Source: Fen-671 sp963794745 (GTDB lineage: Bacteria > Actinomycetota > Acidimicrobiia > Acidimicrobiales > Palsa-688). From it: DNA of 64,000 nt. This document shows, piece by piece, positions 16,560-25,231 of this stretch. The notes under the pieces are model-generated. The model was not told where the DNA came from. It worked only from the letters and a program-made list of their open reading frames with translations, and did no database searches. Numbering within the stretch: position 1 is the stretch's first letter; every line of letters begins with the position of its first letter. The stretch covers positions 496,001-560,000 of the forward strand of contig CAWCEZ010000011.1 in the NCBI GenBank assembly GCA_963794745.1, in the 5' to 3' direction. The position numbers and the translations under genes are program-made.

Positions 16560-17962
16560 TCTGTCACCGGGACAAACGGCGCCACCGGGACAAACGGCGC
16601 CACCGGGACAAACGGGGCCACCGGGACAAACGGGGCCACCGGGACAAACGGGGCGGGTTCGTCCGCCCGGGACGTTACCGACTCGGCGTGCGCGGCCAGC
16701 CCCTCAGCCTGCGCGATCGCGGCAACGTGGGGGGCGACCCGGCGGATGGCCTCGCGGTCGAGCCTTATGACGTGGACCCGCTTCAAGAAATCTTGCGTAC
16801 CGAGCGCGCTCGAGAACCTCGCACTACGAGCAGTAGGCAGCACATGGCTCGGGCCGGCCACGTAGTCCCCGACACTGGCTGGTGCCCATGGGCCACAGAA
16901 GACCGCGCCGGCTGCTTTTACCAACGGGACAAGGGCATCGGGGTCTGCGGTGATCAGCTCGAGGTGTTCGGGGGCCACCACATTGCAGACGTCCATTGCC
17001 TGGGAGGGACCGTCTACGAGCACCGACCAACCGCCTTGGGCAAGCGTCGCGGTCACCTCCTTTCGGCGCGGGGACACGGCCACGAACCGCTCCACCGCCT
17101 GCTCGACAGCTTCGGCAACCTCTTCTGACCAGCTGACGAGCCAGGCGAGGCCATCCGGGCCGTGTTCTGCCTGCACGACAAGGTCAAGGGCGGCGTAGTC
17201 AGCAGGTGCGCTGCCGTCCGCGACCACGACCACCTCGGAGGGGCCGGCGAACGCCGAGGGCACCCCTACCGCGCCTTCCTGTGCGACGAGGCGCTGGGCC
17301 GTCGCAACGTACAGGTTGCCGGGGCCCACGATTACGTCGACCGGGCGCAGCGTCGCCGTGCCATAAGCCATCGCCGCGACTGCCTGTGCCCCGCCCACGG
17401 CGTACACCTCGTCTACGCCGGCAATGGCCGCCGCAGCCAGCACGGGGGCCGCCACATGCCCATCAGGGCCGGGGGGCGAGCAGACGACCACCTCTGCAAC
17501 GCCAGCGACCTTGGCTATGAGCGCCGTCATGAGCACGGTCGAAGCGAGCGGCGCCCTCCCACCCGGGACGTAGCAACCCGCCCTGTCGACGGGCACGAGG
17601 AGCTCGGTCGTGACGATGCCATCAGGGCCCACGTGTTCGAAACCGTGATGGGCGACGAGCTCTGCCTCGTGGAAATCCCGTATGGAACGGGCCGCTTGCT
17701 CGAGGGCGGTGCGTAGCTCGGCGGAGACGTGTTCGGCGGCGGCTGAAATTTCTCCCGGAGGTACGCGCAACGATGCCGGCGCGGCACCGTCGAAGCGCTC
17801 CGTCAGTTCTGCCACCGCCTTGTCGCCGCCAGCCCTGACGGCCGCCAGGATCTCTTTGACCACCTGGACGGGCCCCTCGCCTACGGCCTTGGGAGCAGGC
17901 AGCATGGCGCGCAGGTCCCCACTGACCCCGCGCAAGTCAAGCCTGCTGAGCAACCGTGCCAT
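16556..17962 (-). CDS. hisD: Histidinol dehydrogenase with a repeat-derived C-terminal tail
   Basis: Zinc NAD enzyme oxidising histidinol to histidine. 468 residues from ATG 17962 (MARLLSRLDLRG). Visible are YVPGGRAPLASTVLM, VGGAQAVAAMAYGT, VGPGNLYVATAQRLV, FAGPSEVVVVADG, QAEHGPDGLAWL and HVLPTARSARFSSALG. Conserved sequence ends near AEGLAAHAESV; the last 30 or so residues are five copies of a Pro/Val/Ala/Phe hexapeptide encoded by an 18-bp minisatellite, absent from ordinary HisD. First gene of the his run; the gap upstream separates it from the subtilase gene. Confidence 0.97.
   Translation of the reverse strand: MARLLSRLDLRGVSGDLRAMLPAPKAVGEGPVQVVKEILAAVRAGGDKAVAELTERFDGAAPASLRVPPGEISAAAEHVSAELRTALEQAARSIRDFHEAELVAHHGFEHVGPDGIVTTELLVPVDRAGCYVPGGRAPLASTVLMTALIAKVAGVAEVVVCSPPGPDGHVAAPVLAAAAIAGVDEVYAVGGAQAVAAMAYGTATLRPVDVIVGPGNLYVATAQRLVAQEGAVGVPSAFAGPSEVVVVADGSAPADYAALDLVVQAEHGPDGLAWLVSWSEEVAEAVEQAVERFVAVSPRRKEVTATLAQGGWSVLVDGPSQAMDVCNVVAPEHLELITADPDALVPLVKAAGAVFCGPWAPASVGDYVAGPSHVLPTARSARFSSALGTQDFLKRVHVIRLDREAIRRVAPHVAAIAQAEGLAAHAESVTSRADEPAPFVPVAPFVPVAPFVPVAPFVPVAPFVPVTE
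16565..16654 (-). repeat. 18-bp tandem repeat, 5 copies, at the hisD 3' end
   Basis: The plus-strand unit CACCGGGACAAACGGCGC repeats five times; the last three copies carry GGGG instead of GGCG. In the coding sense it yields the hexapeptide APFVPV five times. It is an exact codon multiple, so copy-number change keeps hisD in frame up to its stop. Confidence 0.95.
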
Positions 17963-18012
17963 TACAACGATGCTAGCGAGGGCGGCGGTAGCGGCCGGGG
18001 GCAATTGGCGCG

Positions 18013-18027
18013 GCCCCCTTAGGGGGC
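18013..18027. terminator. Possible hairpin at the subtilase stop codon
   Basis: GCCCCC-TTA-GGGGGC is a perfect 6-bp stem with a 3-nt loop that contains the subtilase stop codon. No T-run follows on the minus strand, so it is at best a weak or Rho-assisted end signal before hisD. Confidence 0.3.
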
Positions 18028-21000
18028 TATCGGCCCTCCGGCAGCCACAACGGTGTAGGAGTACGGCACGGCAGCCACTTCATCGGCGTTCGGCAGCACG
18101 TCACCGGTCGGCAGGAAGCTGTCGAGCGTGAAGTCGTCGATGTAGAGCGTCCCCTTCACGACCGTCCCGACCGGTGCAGTCGGCTTGATATCTATCAGGA
18201 CCGCCACGCTCTGCCCGGGGCCAAGGTAGCGGAAGTGGGAAAAGGTGAGAGCCGTTTGCCACAGGTCGTCGGTGTCGGAGCGGACCGCCGGGTCAAAGGC
18301 CTGCGTGACTGCGGAAACGGTAGCCAGGGCTACTGTTTTCGGCGCGCCGGCGGCGGGGTACGGGCCGACCTCTTCGGGGTTGAGGGCCCAGAGCCCCGGG
18401 CTTACCTCGGGGGCGCTCAGGCTCAGGCTCTGTGAATTGGCGCCTGTGGCGCTGCTGACACCGGCGGCAGTGACCACCGGGGACACGTCCGGGTCGCCGA
18501 TGGTGTGGTTGAGGTCGAACGACACCGACCCCGGCCCGGCCAGACGTTGCAGCGTTACGTTCAGCTCGCTCGTGCCCGTGGGGACGAGGAAGAGGGGGTA
18601 ACTGAGCCCGGCGCCGAGAGGCAGCTCGATGAGGTCGGCGATGTTGCGCGGGTTGAGGTCGGGCAGCGTCATCGTGGTGGTCTTGTCGAGCCTGGGATCT
18701 ACGAAATAGGCCTCAGGGGCTACCCCGGAGTTCGACACGTCCACCTGGAACAGTGTCGCCTCGCCCTCGGCCAACGTCGCCGATGGGGAGTCCGGCAGGC
18801 CCTTGCCGCTCGCGTGCACCTGGTTGAACTGGATACTGCCTGAGAACGGTTCGGCGAGCTCGTTGCCCGTAACGGGGTTCGTCCATTGCAGCACCAGTTC
18901 CCATTCGCCGGCTTGCGGCGCGACCGCGTACATCTGCACGTAGGGAGTGGCGCCGGGGACGAGGCTGTAGGCGGCCTTCGGTTCCGCGCTGCTACCCGAA
19001 GGCACGACCGTGTAGTTGCCGGAGTAGCCGATCTGCTGGCCATCTGGGGACACCAGGAAACCGATCAGGTGCTCGTTCGGGTCGCTATTCAGCGCAATGG
19101 TGGCGTCGAGGTCCGTTTCACCGGGCGGCACCTGGAAAAAGTACGTATTTGTCTCGGCTTCTGCGCCGGCGCGGCCATTGCCGCCGGTGAGCACCCCGTT
19201 GAACGTGCCCCCGCCGGCGCCGACGTCGATAGTCGTGCGCACGGTGATAGGCACCGTGGTCGGGCCGCCCGGCGCCGTCACGACGACGGACTCACTGCTG
19301 TCGCCGGCCAGGCGGGGGTCGGTTATCGAAACCGATGCAGTTGCGGTCGCTCCGGGAGCGATGGTCAACGAAGAAGGCGTGACCGATGCCGCACTTTCGT
19401 ACTGCCAGGTGCTCGCGTCCCACTGGACCGTCCCGCTCGTGCCTACGCCCCCCTTCACGGCACCGTCTTGTTCGGTGAAGAACAGCGCTGTCCAGCGACC
19501 GGCTTGCGGGTTTGTCACTTCGACTTCCCCGTAGTCGCCGAGGCCCTGGGGGTCGTCGTAGCCGGCATAGGTCCCGTTCGGGCCGTAGAGGGCTACGTGC
19601 AGGACCGAGCTCTGACCAGTGTTTTGGTAGTCGGCGTCGAAAACGAGGCGAGAACCGGTCGCCGCCGGGACCTTGAAGGTCTCGGTCTGGTAAACCTCGT
19701 CGACCCCGCTCCAGATCGGGAACGTACCCATGTTGGTCGTTGCGGTAGTCGGGTCCAAGGTGAAGTCCCGGGCCCCGGTGTCGTAGACCTTGTGCGACAG
19801 CGCCCGGGTCGAGAGCCGAACGGTAACCGCCGCCGCGCCAGTGTTGGTCAGCGACAGCGGCTGGGTGCTCTGTGCCCCCGGTAGGCCCACGACATTTACC
19901 TGATTGGGGCTGATGAGCAGGCTGCCGGAGGGAGGCAGGAGCCCGTCCACGTCAGGCCTGCTTGCGTCAGGCCTGCTTGCGTCAGGCCTGCTTGCGTCCG
20001 GCCTGCTTGCGTCGAGGCTCGTGCGCAGCGCGGGCGTGGCCGGCGTGGTGGTGGTGCTCGTGGAAGTCGTCGTAGCGACAGTGGTGGTCGTCGTGGCCGC
20101 TGGGCCCGTCGGTGTGGTCGTGCTCGTGGTGGTCGTCGGAGGGCTGACGGGTGCCGGCAAGGACTCGGCCAGCTTGACGGCGCCGAGGACGTTGAGCAGG
20201 CCCGCCCCCTGTTCGTCAGCAGGGGCGTCGATGTCGGTCGCCGTGCTGCAGAGGATCTCCTTGACGAGCGCCGGTGACGGGTCGGCACCGGCGTGCGTGC
20301 TGGAGTAGGCCTGAATGACGTCGGCGGCGGCGGCCGCAGTCAGCGGCGATGCCTCGCTCGTGCCGCCGAAGCTCTGCACCCCGATGTCGGTGCCCTTGAA
20401 GTCGTCGGCACAGCCCGTGTAGAGCTTGGCGTTCGTAGAGCACAGTGCCCAGTTGGAGTCGCCCGGGGCGACCAGGTCGATGGTCCCACCGGACTGTGAA
20501 TAGCCACCCGATGAGAAAGCCGCCACGTTGTTGCTGAGCCAGGTCCCGTTGCCCACGACCGGGTTGTAGAAACCGCCCTCGTCGCTCTGCGCGTAGTCGC
20601 GGAAATTGGTGCTGGCGCCCACGCTTATGACGGCCGGGTCGGAAGCAGGCGACCCGATAGTGCTGGTGAGGCCGGCGTCACCAGAGCTAGTTACGACCGT
20701 CACGCCGGCGGCAACGGCCGCCTCGTCAGCGTCGCGCACTACGTCGAGGGCGGTGTCGGGGAAGTCTCCCGAGCCGAGGGACTCGTTTATCACTTTGGCC
20801 CCGTGCTGCACGGCATATTGGACGGCTTGGACGATGCTCGAGGTCGACGCGCCCTGGGCGTTGCCGATGACTTTCAGGACCAGAAGGGTCGCCCCTGGCG
20901 CCACGCCGACGATCTTCACCCAGCAACCGCTCTTCGGGAACGCCGATGACAACTCGGGGTTCACGTACTGGGCCAGGTTGTACTCCTTGTCGCCCTGGGC

Positions 21001-21825
21001 CACGATCGAGCTGGCGTCGCCGAAGGCCTCGGCCCCGTCGGTGACCGCTGCAGTGCCGTCACCCGAGAAATCGAGGTACTGGGCGATCACCGGCGTGCCT
21101 GCCTGGCCATATGCGCCGTTGCGCACGAAGTCAGGGTTCTTCGGGTCGAGGCCGTCCGCGAGGACCGCGACGGTGACCCCCGATCCGTTGATGCCCATGG
21201 CACGGGCCTTGTTGGCGTTGATGTCGTTGAGCCCCTCAGGGTCCACCTCGGGAGCTCCGCGCGTGCCACAGAGCTCGCTTGCAGGCACGACGGCGCGAGG
21301 GTGGAGCACCGGCTTGGCTCCTGGGCTCGGGCTTGTCGCCGCCGCGGCCGTGTGCGAGGCGGCCGTGTGCGAGGCGGCCGGTTTGGGAACGCTAGGGGCT
21401 GTGGGACCAGTCGTCCCGAGCCGGAGCGAGCTGTCCGGGACGACCTGAGCAATCGAATGCGAGCTGGCAAGGGCGCCCGCCAGGGCTGGGCTCACGAGCG
21501 CCGTTATCGAGTCCACCAGAGTGCTGGTCGCGAGGACCTTTGCACCGCCCGCCTTAAGCTCGGCCAGGACCGCCGCCTGCGGGGGGCAGGCAACGCCGGC
21601 CGTCGTCCTTGCCAGGGCGGGACAGGCTGCCTTCAGGAGCAAGATGACGTTTTCGGAGGCCCGGCCGACTTTTTGGACGACCCGCTTCGCACTGGCTGGG
21701 CGTGCCGACGGGCGAGCGGCAGCAGCGACCACGCCGACGGGTTGGGCGACCAAGGTCGCCATGATCAGTGCGGTCCCCGCGGCAAGTCGGGCCGCCCGAT
21801 AGCTGGAGCGAGTTATGGCTTGCAA
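18019..21825 (-). CDS. Secreted subtilase-like (S8) protein with degenerate catalytic His
   Basis: About 1268 residues. TTG 21825 follows AGGACGGG and begins a signal peptide (AARLAAGTALIMATLVAQPVG), so it is exported. The S8-like domain spans about 210-570: Asp region VTVAVLADGLD (~224), oxyanion Asn in VINESLGSG, Ser in FGGTSEASPLTAAA (~490). I find no HGTH motif; the equivalent segment reads AFGDASSIVAQG. A Thr-rich linker and the ASRPD repeat follow, then beta-rich modules of unknown type. The family with GDASS is recurrent in actinobacterial secreted proteins as I recall, so catalytic competence is uncertain. Confidence 0.85.
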   Translation of the reverse strand: MQAITRSSYRAARLAAGTALIMATLVAQPVGVVAAAARPSARPASAKRVVQKVGRASENVILLLKAACPALARTTAGVACPPQAAVLAELKAGGAKVLATSTLVDSITALVSPALAGALASSHSIAQVVPDSSLRLGTTGPTAPSVPKPAASHTAASHTAAAATSPSPGAKPVLHPRAVVPASELCGTRGAPEVDPEGLNDINANKARAMGINGSGVTVAVLADGLDPKNPDFVRNGAYGQAGTPVIAQYLDFSGDGTAAVTDGAEAFGDASSIVAQGDKEYNLAQYVNPELSSAFPKSGCWVKIVGVAPGATLLVLKVIGNAQGASTSSIVQAVQYAVQHGAKVINESLGSGDFPDTALDVVRDADEAAVAAGVTVVTSSGDAGLTSTIGSPASDPAVISVGASTNFRDYAQSDEGGFYNPVVGNGTWLSNNVAAFSSGGYSQSGGTIDLVAPGDSNWALCSTNAKLYTGCADDFKGTDIGVQSFGGTSEASPLTAAAAADVIQAYSSTHAGADPSPALVKEILCSTATDIDAPADEQGAGLLNVLGAVKLAESLPAPVSPPTTTTSTTTPTGPAATTTTTVATTTSTSTTTTPATPALRTSLDASRPDASRPDASRPDASRPDVDGLLPPSGSLLISPNQVNVVGLPGAQSTQPLSLTNTGAAAVTVRLSTRALSHKVYDTGARDFTLDPTTATTNMGTFPIWSGVDEVYQTETFKVPAATGSRLVFDADYQNTGQSSVLHVALYGPNGTYAGYDDPQGLGDYGEVEVTNPQAGRWTALFFTEQDGAVKGGVGTSGTVQWDASTWQYESAASVTPSSLTIAPGATATASVSITDPRLAGDSSESVVVTAPGGPTTVPITVRTTIDVGAGGGTFNGVLTGGNGRAGAEAETNTYFFQVPPGETDLDATIALNSDPNEHLIGFLVSPDGQQIGYSGNYTVVPSGSSAEPKAAYSLVPGATPYVQMYAVAPQAGEWELVLQWTNPVTGNELAEPFSGSIQFNQVHASGKGLPDSPSATLAEGEATLFQVDVSNSGVAPEAYFVDPRLDKTTTMTLPDLNPRNIADLIELPLGAGLSYPLFLVPTGTSELNVTLQRLAGPGSVSFDLNHTIGDPDVSPVVTAAGVSSATGANSQSLSLSAPEVSPGLWALNPEEVGPYPAAGAPKTVALATVSAVTQAFDPAVRSDTDDLWQTALTFSHFRYLGPGQSVAVLIDIKPTAPVGTVVKGTLYIDDFTLDSFLPTGDVLPNADEVAAVPYSYTVVAAGGPIAP
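19951..20010 (-). repeat. 15-bp tandem repeat, 4 copies, in the subtilase linker
   Basis: The plus-strand unit GTCAGGCCTGCTTGC is repeated at 19951, 19966, 19981 and 19996 (one substitution). It encodes ASRPD four times between the Thr-rich linker and the beta-rich C-terminal region. A second 15-bp doublet, GCCGTGTGCGAGGCG at about 21350-21379, encodes AASHT twice in the same gene. Confidence 0.92.
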
Positions 21826-22024
21826 CGTTCCCGTCCTGTAGTGGTCCTGGTGGCCCGCCAAACCGACCCGATGGAGCGGCACGCTGGCTCGTCATCAAAC
21901 GTAGGCGAAATCTACCCGCCTGCTGCTTCAACACAGGCCGATTGCGCCAATACCGCTCTGAGGCGGCGCTCTGGCCGCCATTTTGGGCCGCAATATTGCC
22001 AGGCGCCTGGCATGCTGGGGCTCC

Positions 22025-22213
22025 ATGAGCGCTGGCGCGGAACTTACTGCTGTTTCGAGCACCCTCGGCGAGCTCACCACTCGGGTCGGCCGCATAATCG
22101 CCGAGCTCACCCCGAGCGAGGAGGAACGCTACGGCAACGACCTGCTCGAGGTCGAGCGCACGTTGGGCGTGGCCAACAGGAGGCTGGAGAGGCTCGTAGC
22201 CGGGCGGCACTAA
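22025..22213 (+). CDS. Small conserved-looking hypothetical protein
   Basis: 62 residues (MSAGAELTAVSSTLGELTTR...). Largely helical and charged, with heptad-like ERYGNDLLEVERTLGVANRR and no membrane segment or signal peptide. I do not know the function; the pattern suggests a short coiled coil. ATG 22025 is preferred over ATG 21983, which adds unconserved residues. Its stop overlaps the nth stop on the opposite strand. Confidence 0.6.
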   Translation: MSAGAELTAVSSTLGELTTRVGRIIAELTPSEEERYGNDLLEVERTLGVANRRLERLVAGRH

Positions 22214-22890
22214 GCCTTGGCAACGGCCGCGACCGGTGCGAAGGCGGACGGGCAGAAGTCGGCCAGCACGCACTCGCCGCAGCGGGGCCGGCGGGCGATG
22301 CAGACACGCCGGCCGTGCAGGATCAAGCGCAGGCTCATCGGGCCCCATTCACGGCTCGGGAGCATCGCGCACAGGTCGGCCTCGACCTTGACGGGGTCGG
22401 TCTGTTCGGTAAGGCGCAGGAGCCGGCTGAGGCGGCCCACATGAGTGTCTACCGGCAACCCGGGCAAGCCGAACCCAACGCTCAGCAAGACGTTCGCCGT
22501 CTTGCGCCCCACCCCCGGCAGCGTGACCAGATCTTCCATCGCGGTCGGCACGACGCCGCCGAACCTGGTCGACACGGCGCTCGCGAGGGCGATGATGTTC
22601 TTTGCTTTAACACGGAAAAACCCTGTCGGGTGGACGATCACCTCCACACGTTCGGGACTGGCTACGGCCAGGTCCTCAGGGGCTGGGTACTCCTGAAAGA
22701 GCAGTGGGGTAACCGAGTTGACCTGTTCGTCGGTGGTCTGGGCAGACAGCACAGTCGCCACCAGTAGCTGCCACGGCGTGGCGAACGTAAGCGCGCAAAG
22801 TTCCTTTGCGCTGCCGGGGTACTCGACTGACAAACGTGCCGCTGCAAGCTTTGCGCGGCCGGCGGGAGACCTGGGACGAGCTGTTGGCAC
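22210..22890 (-). CDS. nth: Endonuclease III
   Basis: Base-excision-repair DNA glycosylase/AP lyase for oxidised pyrimidines. 226 residues from GTG 22890. Helix-hairpin-helix LPGVGRKTANVLL with the catalytic Lys, then catalytic Asp in VDTHVGR; the 4Fe-4S loop CIARRPRCGECVLADFC has the C-x6-C-x2-C-x5-C spacing. LLVATVLSAQTTDEQVN is the classical N-terminal signature. Divergent from mshD with 17 bp between start codons. Confidence 0.97.
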   Translation of the reverse strand: MPTARPRSPAGRAKLAAARLSVEYPGSAKELCALTFATPWQLLVATVLSAQTTDEQVNSVTPLLFQEYPAPEDLAVASPERVEVIVHPTGFFRVKAKNIIALASAVSTRFGGVVPTAMEDLVTLPGVGRKTANVLLSVGFGLPGLPVDTHVGRLSRLLRLTEQTDPVKVEADLCAMLPSREWGPMSLRLILHGRRVCIARRPRCGECVLADFCPSAFAPVAAVAKA

Positions 22891-22907
22891 GCAACGAGGC
22901 TAGCTTC

Positions 22908-23870
22908 GTGCTGGTGCACGATATCCGGGTCATGCGCCACCTCGACAGCGACGACCTCGCGGCGGTCACCGGGCTGCTGGATGCTGCGAGCGAGGCGGAC
23001 GCGCACCCCGCCCTCGACGAGCACGCCTGGCTGGACCTCGTCCAAGGGGGCCGCGAGGGTTTTGCCGGCCTGGTCGCTTGGGAACCAGGCCATGCCCACC
23101 CGGTGGGCTACGCCCAGCTGAGCCTCGGCCCCGATGGCGACGCTGACCGCCCGAGCTGGGCGCTCGAGGTCGTGGTCGACCCCCACCACCGCACCCCCGG
23201 CAACACCGTCGCAATAGACCTCGTACGAAGCGCCATCGACCTGATCTCCAAGGAGGGGGGCGGCCACCTGCACCTCTGGGTGAGCCAGCCGGCCCCCTAC
23301 CACGAGCGGATGGCAGCCGAAGCGGGCTTGTCGCACGGGCGCTCCCTCTACCAGATGCGCAGGCCGTTGCCCGCCGAAGAGCATTCCACGCTCGTGACAA
23401 GGCCGTTCCGGCCGGGACAGGACGAGCAGGCCTGGCTGGAGGTCAACAACCGGGCGTTCAGCTGGCACCCCGAACAGGGCGGCTGGACCCAAGAGACGCT
23501 GAAGGCCCGCGAGGCGCAGCCGTGGTTCGACCCCCGTGGCTTCCTTCTCTACGAGCTGGAGGGCCGCCTGGCCGGCTTTTGCTGGACCAAGGTCCATCAC
23601 GACCATGGCGAGTCGTTCGGGGAGATATACGTGCTGGCGGTGGACCCTGACTATGCAGGCCGAGGCCTCGGACGCGAGCTCACCCTCGCCGGGCTCGACC
23701 ACCTCGCTGCCGAAGGGACCGCGGAGGCCATGCTCTACGTGGACGCGAGCAACGTGAGGGCGGTCAAGCTCTACGTCGGCCTGGGCTTCACCCTCAACCA
23801 CATAGACCGCGCCTATACAGGCGACATCGCCGCGCATGCCGGCGAGGCCACACCTGCTGGTCCCGGCTAG
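22908..23870 (+). CDS. mshD: Mycothiol synthase-like double GNAT acetyltransferase
   Basis: Last step of mycothiol synthesis: acetyl-CoA-dependent acetylation of Cys-GlcN-Ins. 320 residues from GTG 22908, preceded by GAGG at 8 bp. Two tandem GNAT modules: a degenerate N-terminal one, and a C-terminal one with WTKVHHDHGESFGEIYVLAV and acetyl-CoA loop DPDYAGRGLGRELT. RAFSWHPEQGGWT and LYVDASNVRAVKLYVGLGF match the MshD family. Mycothiol is confined to actinobacteria, which supports the taxonomic reading. Confidence 0.9.
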   Translation: MLVHDIRVMRHLDSDDLAAVTGLLDAASEADAHPALDEHAWLDLVQGGREGFAGLVAWEPGHAHPVGYAQLSLGPDGDADRPSWALEVVVDPHHRTPGNTVAIDLVRSAIDLISKEGGGHLHLWVSQPAPYHERMAAEAGLSHGRSLYQMRRPLPAEEHSTLVTRPFRPGQDEQAWLEVNNRAFSWHPEQGGWTQETLKAREAQPWFDPRGFLLYELEGRLAGFCWTKVHHDHGESFGEIYVLAVDPDYAGRGLGRELTLAGLDHLAAEGTAEAMLYVDASNVRAVKLYVGLGFTLNHIDRAYTGDIAAHAGEATPAGPG

Positions 23871-23893
23871 TCGGCCTCGGGGCCGCTTTTAGC

Positions 23894-25120
23894 CTAGAGG
23901 TCGGCGCTGTCGGCGTCGGCCAGGACGCTCACCTGCAGGTCGGGTGCGACCTCCATGCCCTTGCGCCAGACCGAGCGGGCCACGATCTTTGATGTGTCAA
24001 CCCGGTCGCGGTACTTGCTGGCGATGAGGCGGACCTCCTCGAGGAGGCCTTCCGAAAGAGTCGTCGGGTTGAGCCCGAGCGACAGGAAACGCTCGTTTTG
24101 TACCACGAGGTCGTTTTCGGCGGCTTCCTTGCGGGGGTTCGGCAGCATGACGACTTCGGCGCCGGTGAGCTTGGAGATCAGTGCCGCCAGGTCCTTCACC
24201 TTGTGGACTTCGGTCGTCTGGTTGAACACCGACACTCGCTCGCCGGTGGCGGGAGGGTTGTTGATCGCTATTTCGACGCAGCGGACGGTGTCACGGATGT
24301 GGATGAACGCCCTCGTCTGACCGCCCGTGCCGTGCACGGTAAGAGGATGGCCGATGGCGGCCTGCATCAAGAACCGGTTGAGCACGGTCCCGTAGTCGCC
24401 GTCGTAGTCGAAGCGGTTGACCAGGCGTTCGTCGAGGCCGGTCTCGTTGGTCTGGGTGCCCCACACGATGCCCTGGTGCAGGTCGGTGATGCGCACGCCG
24501 TCGTTCTTGGCATAAAAGGCGAAGAGCAGCTGGTCGAGCGTCTTGGTCATGTGGTACACCGAGCCCGGGTTGGCCGGGTGGAGGATCTCGCGCACCAGCT
24601 CACCGTCGGGGGTCGGGACCTTGACGGCCAGGTAGCCCTCGGGTATCGGGGCCGAGCCCGACCACCCGTAGCCGTAGACGCCCATGGTGCCGAGGTGCAC
24701 CACGGCAGCATCGAGCTCGGCGTCGGTGAGGGCGCAGAGCAGGTTGTGGGTGCCGCGGACGTTGTTGTCGACGGTGTAGCGCTTCGCCTTCGGCGAGCGC
24801 ATCGAGTACGGCGCGGCCCGTTGCTCGGCGAAGTGCACGATCGCGTCGGGCCGGAACTCCTGGAGCACGCTGAGGAGCTTGCTGTACTGGGTTGCCAGGT
24901 CCAAGTTGACGAAGCTGATATCCCGCCCGGTCACAGCCTTCCAAACCCTTAGCCGCTCACCAATGGGCCTGATCGGGGTCAGCGACTCAACTTCGAGCTC
25001 GATATCGATGGACCGGCGCGAAAGGTTGTCGACGATGACGATGTCGTGGCCCTTCGCCGAGAGATGGAGCGAGGTGGGCCACCCGCAGAAGCCGTCCCCC
25101 CCCAGGATCATGATCTTCAT
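23894..25120 (-). CDS. UDP-sulfoquinovose synthase-like NAD-dependent epimerase
   Basis: Extended SDR of 408 residues. The Rossmann motif GGDGFCGWPTSLHL, HFAEQRAAPYSM, the TMGVYGYG segment, catalytic SVYHMTKTLDQ (Tyr-x3-Lys) and LHQGIVWGTQTNET match the SQD1/Agl3 group, which adds sulfite to UDP-glucose to form UDP-sulfoquinovose. This would feed sulfolipid or a sulfoquinovose-containing glycan. No adjacent sulfolipid glycosyltransferase (SqdX) is seen. Divergent from rlmN across 111 bp. Confidence 0.85.
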   Translation of the reverse strand: MKIMILGGDGFCGWPTSLHLSAKGHDIVIVDNLSRRSIDIELEVESLTPIRPIGERLRVWKAVTGRDISFVNLDLATQYSKLLSVLQEFRPDAIVHFAEQRAAPYSMRSPKAKRYTVDNNVRGTHNLLCALTDAELDAAVVHLGTMGVYGYGWSGSAPIPEGYLAVKVPTPDGELVREILHPANPGSVYHMTKTLDQLLFAFYAKNDGVRITDLHQGIVWGTQTNETGLDERLVNRFDYDGDYGTVLNRFLMQAAIGHPLTVHGTGGQTRAFIHIRDTVRCVEIAINNPPATGERVSVFNQTTEVHKVKDLAALISKLTGAEVVMLPNPRKEAAENDLVVQNERFLSLGLNPTTLSEGLLEEVRLIASKYRDRVDTSKIVARSVWRKGMEVAPDLQVSVLADADSADL

Positions 25121-25231
25121 TGGCTACCTACCCTACTTGCCGGCCGTACACGAGGTAAAGCTAAGGTGACGAAGGTTAACAGCTCTTCAGCCTGCCCCAC
25201 CTCTTCGAATGGGCACCTAGGCTGATGTGCA

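Noticed and set aside
16565..16654. Possible CRISPR array
   Set aside because: Unit of 18 bp with no unique spacers, inside the hisD frame: a simple minisatellite. The same holds for the other tandem arrays.
15750..16865. Open frame of 371 codons antisense to hisC/hisD
   Set aside because: It is a shadow of two clear enzymes; its Thr/Gly-Asn repeat merely mirrors the hisD minisatellite.
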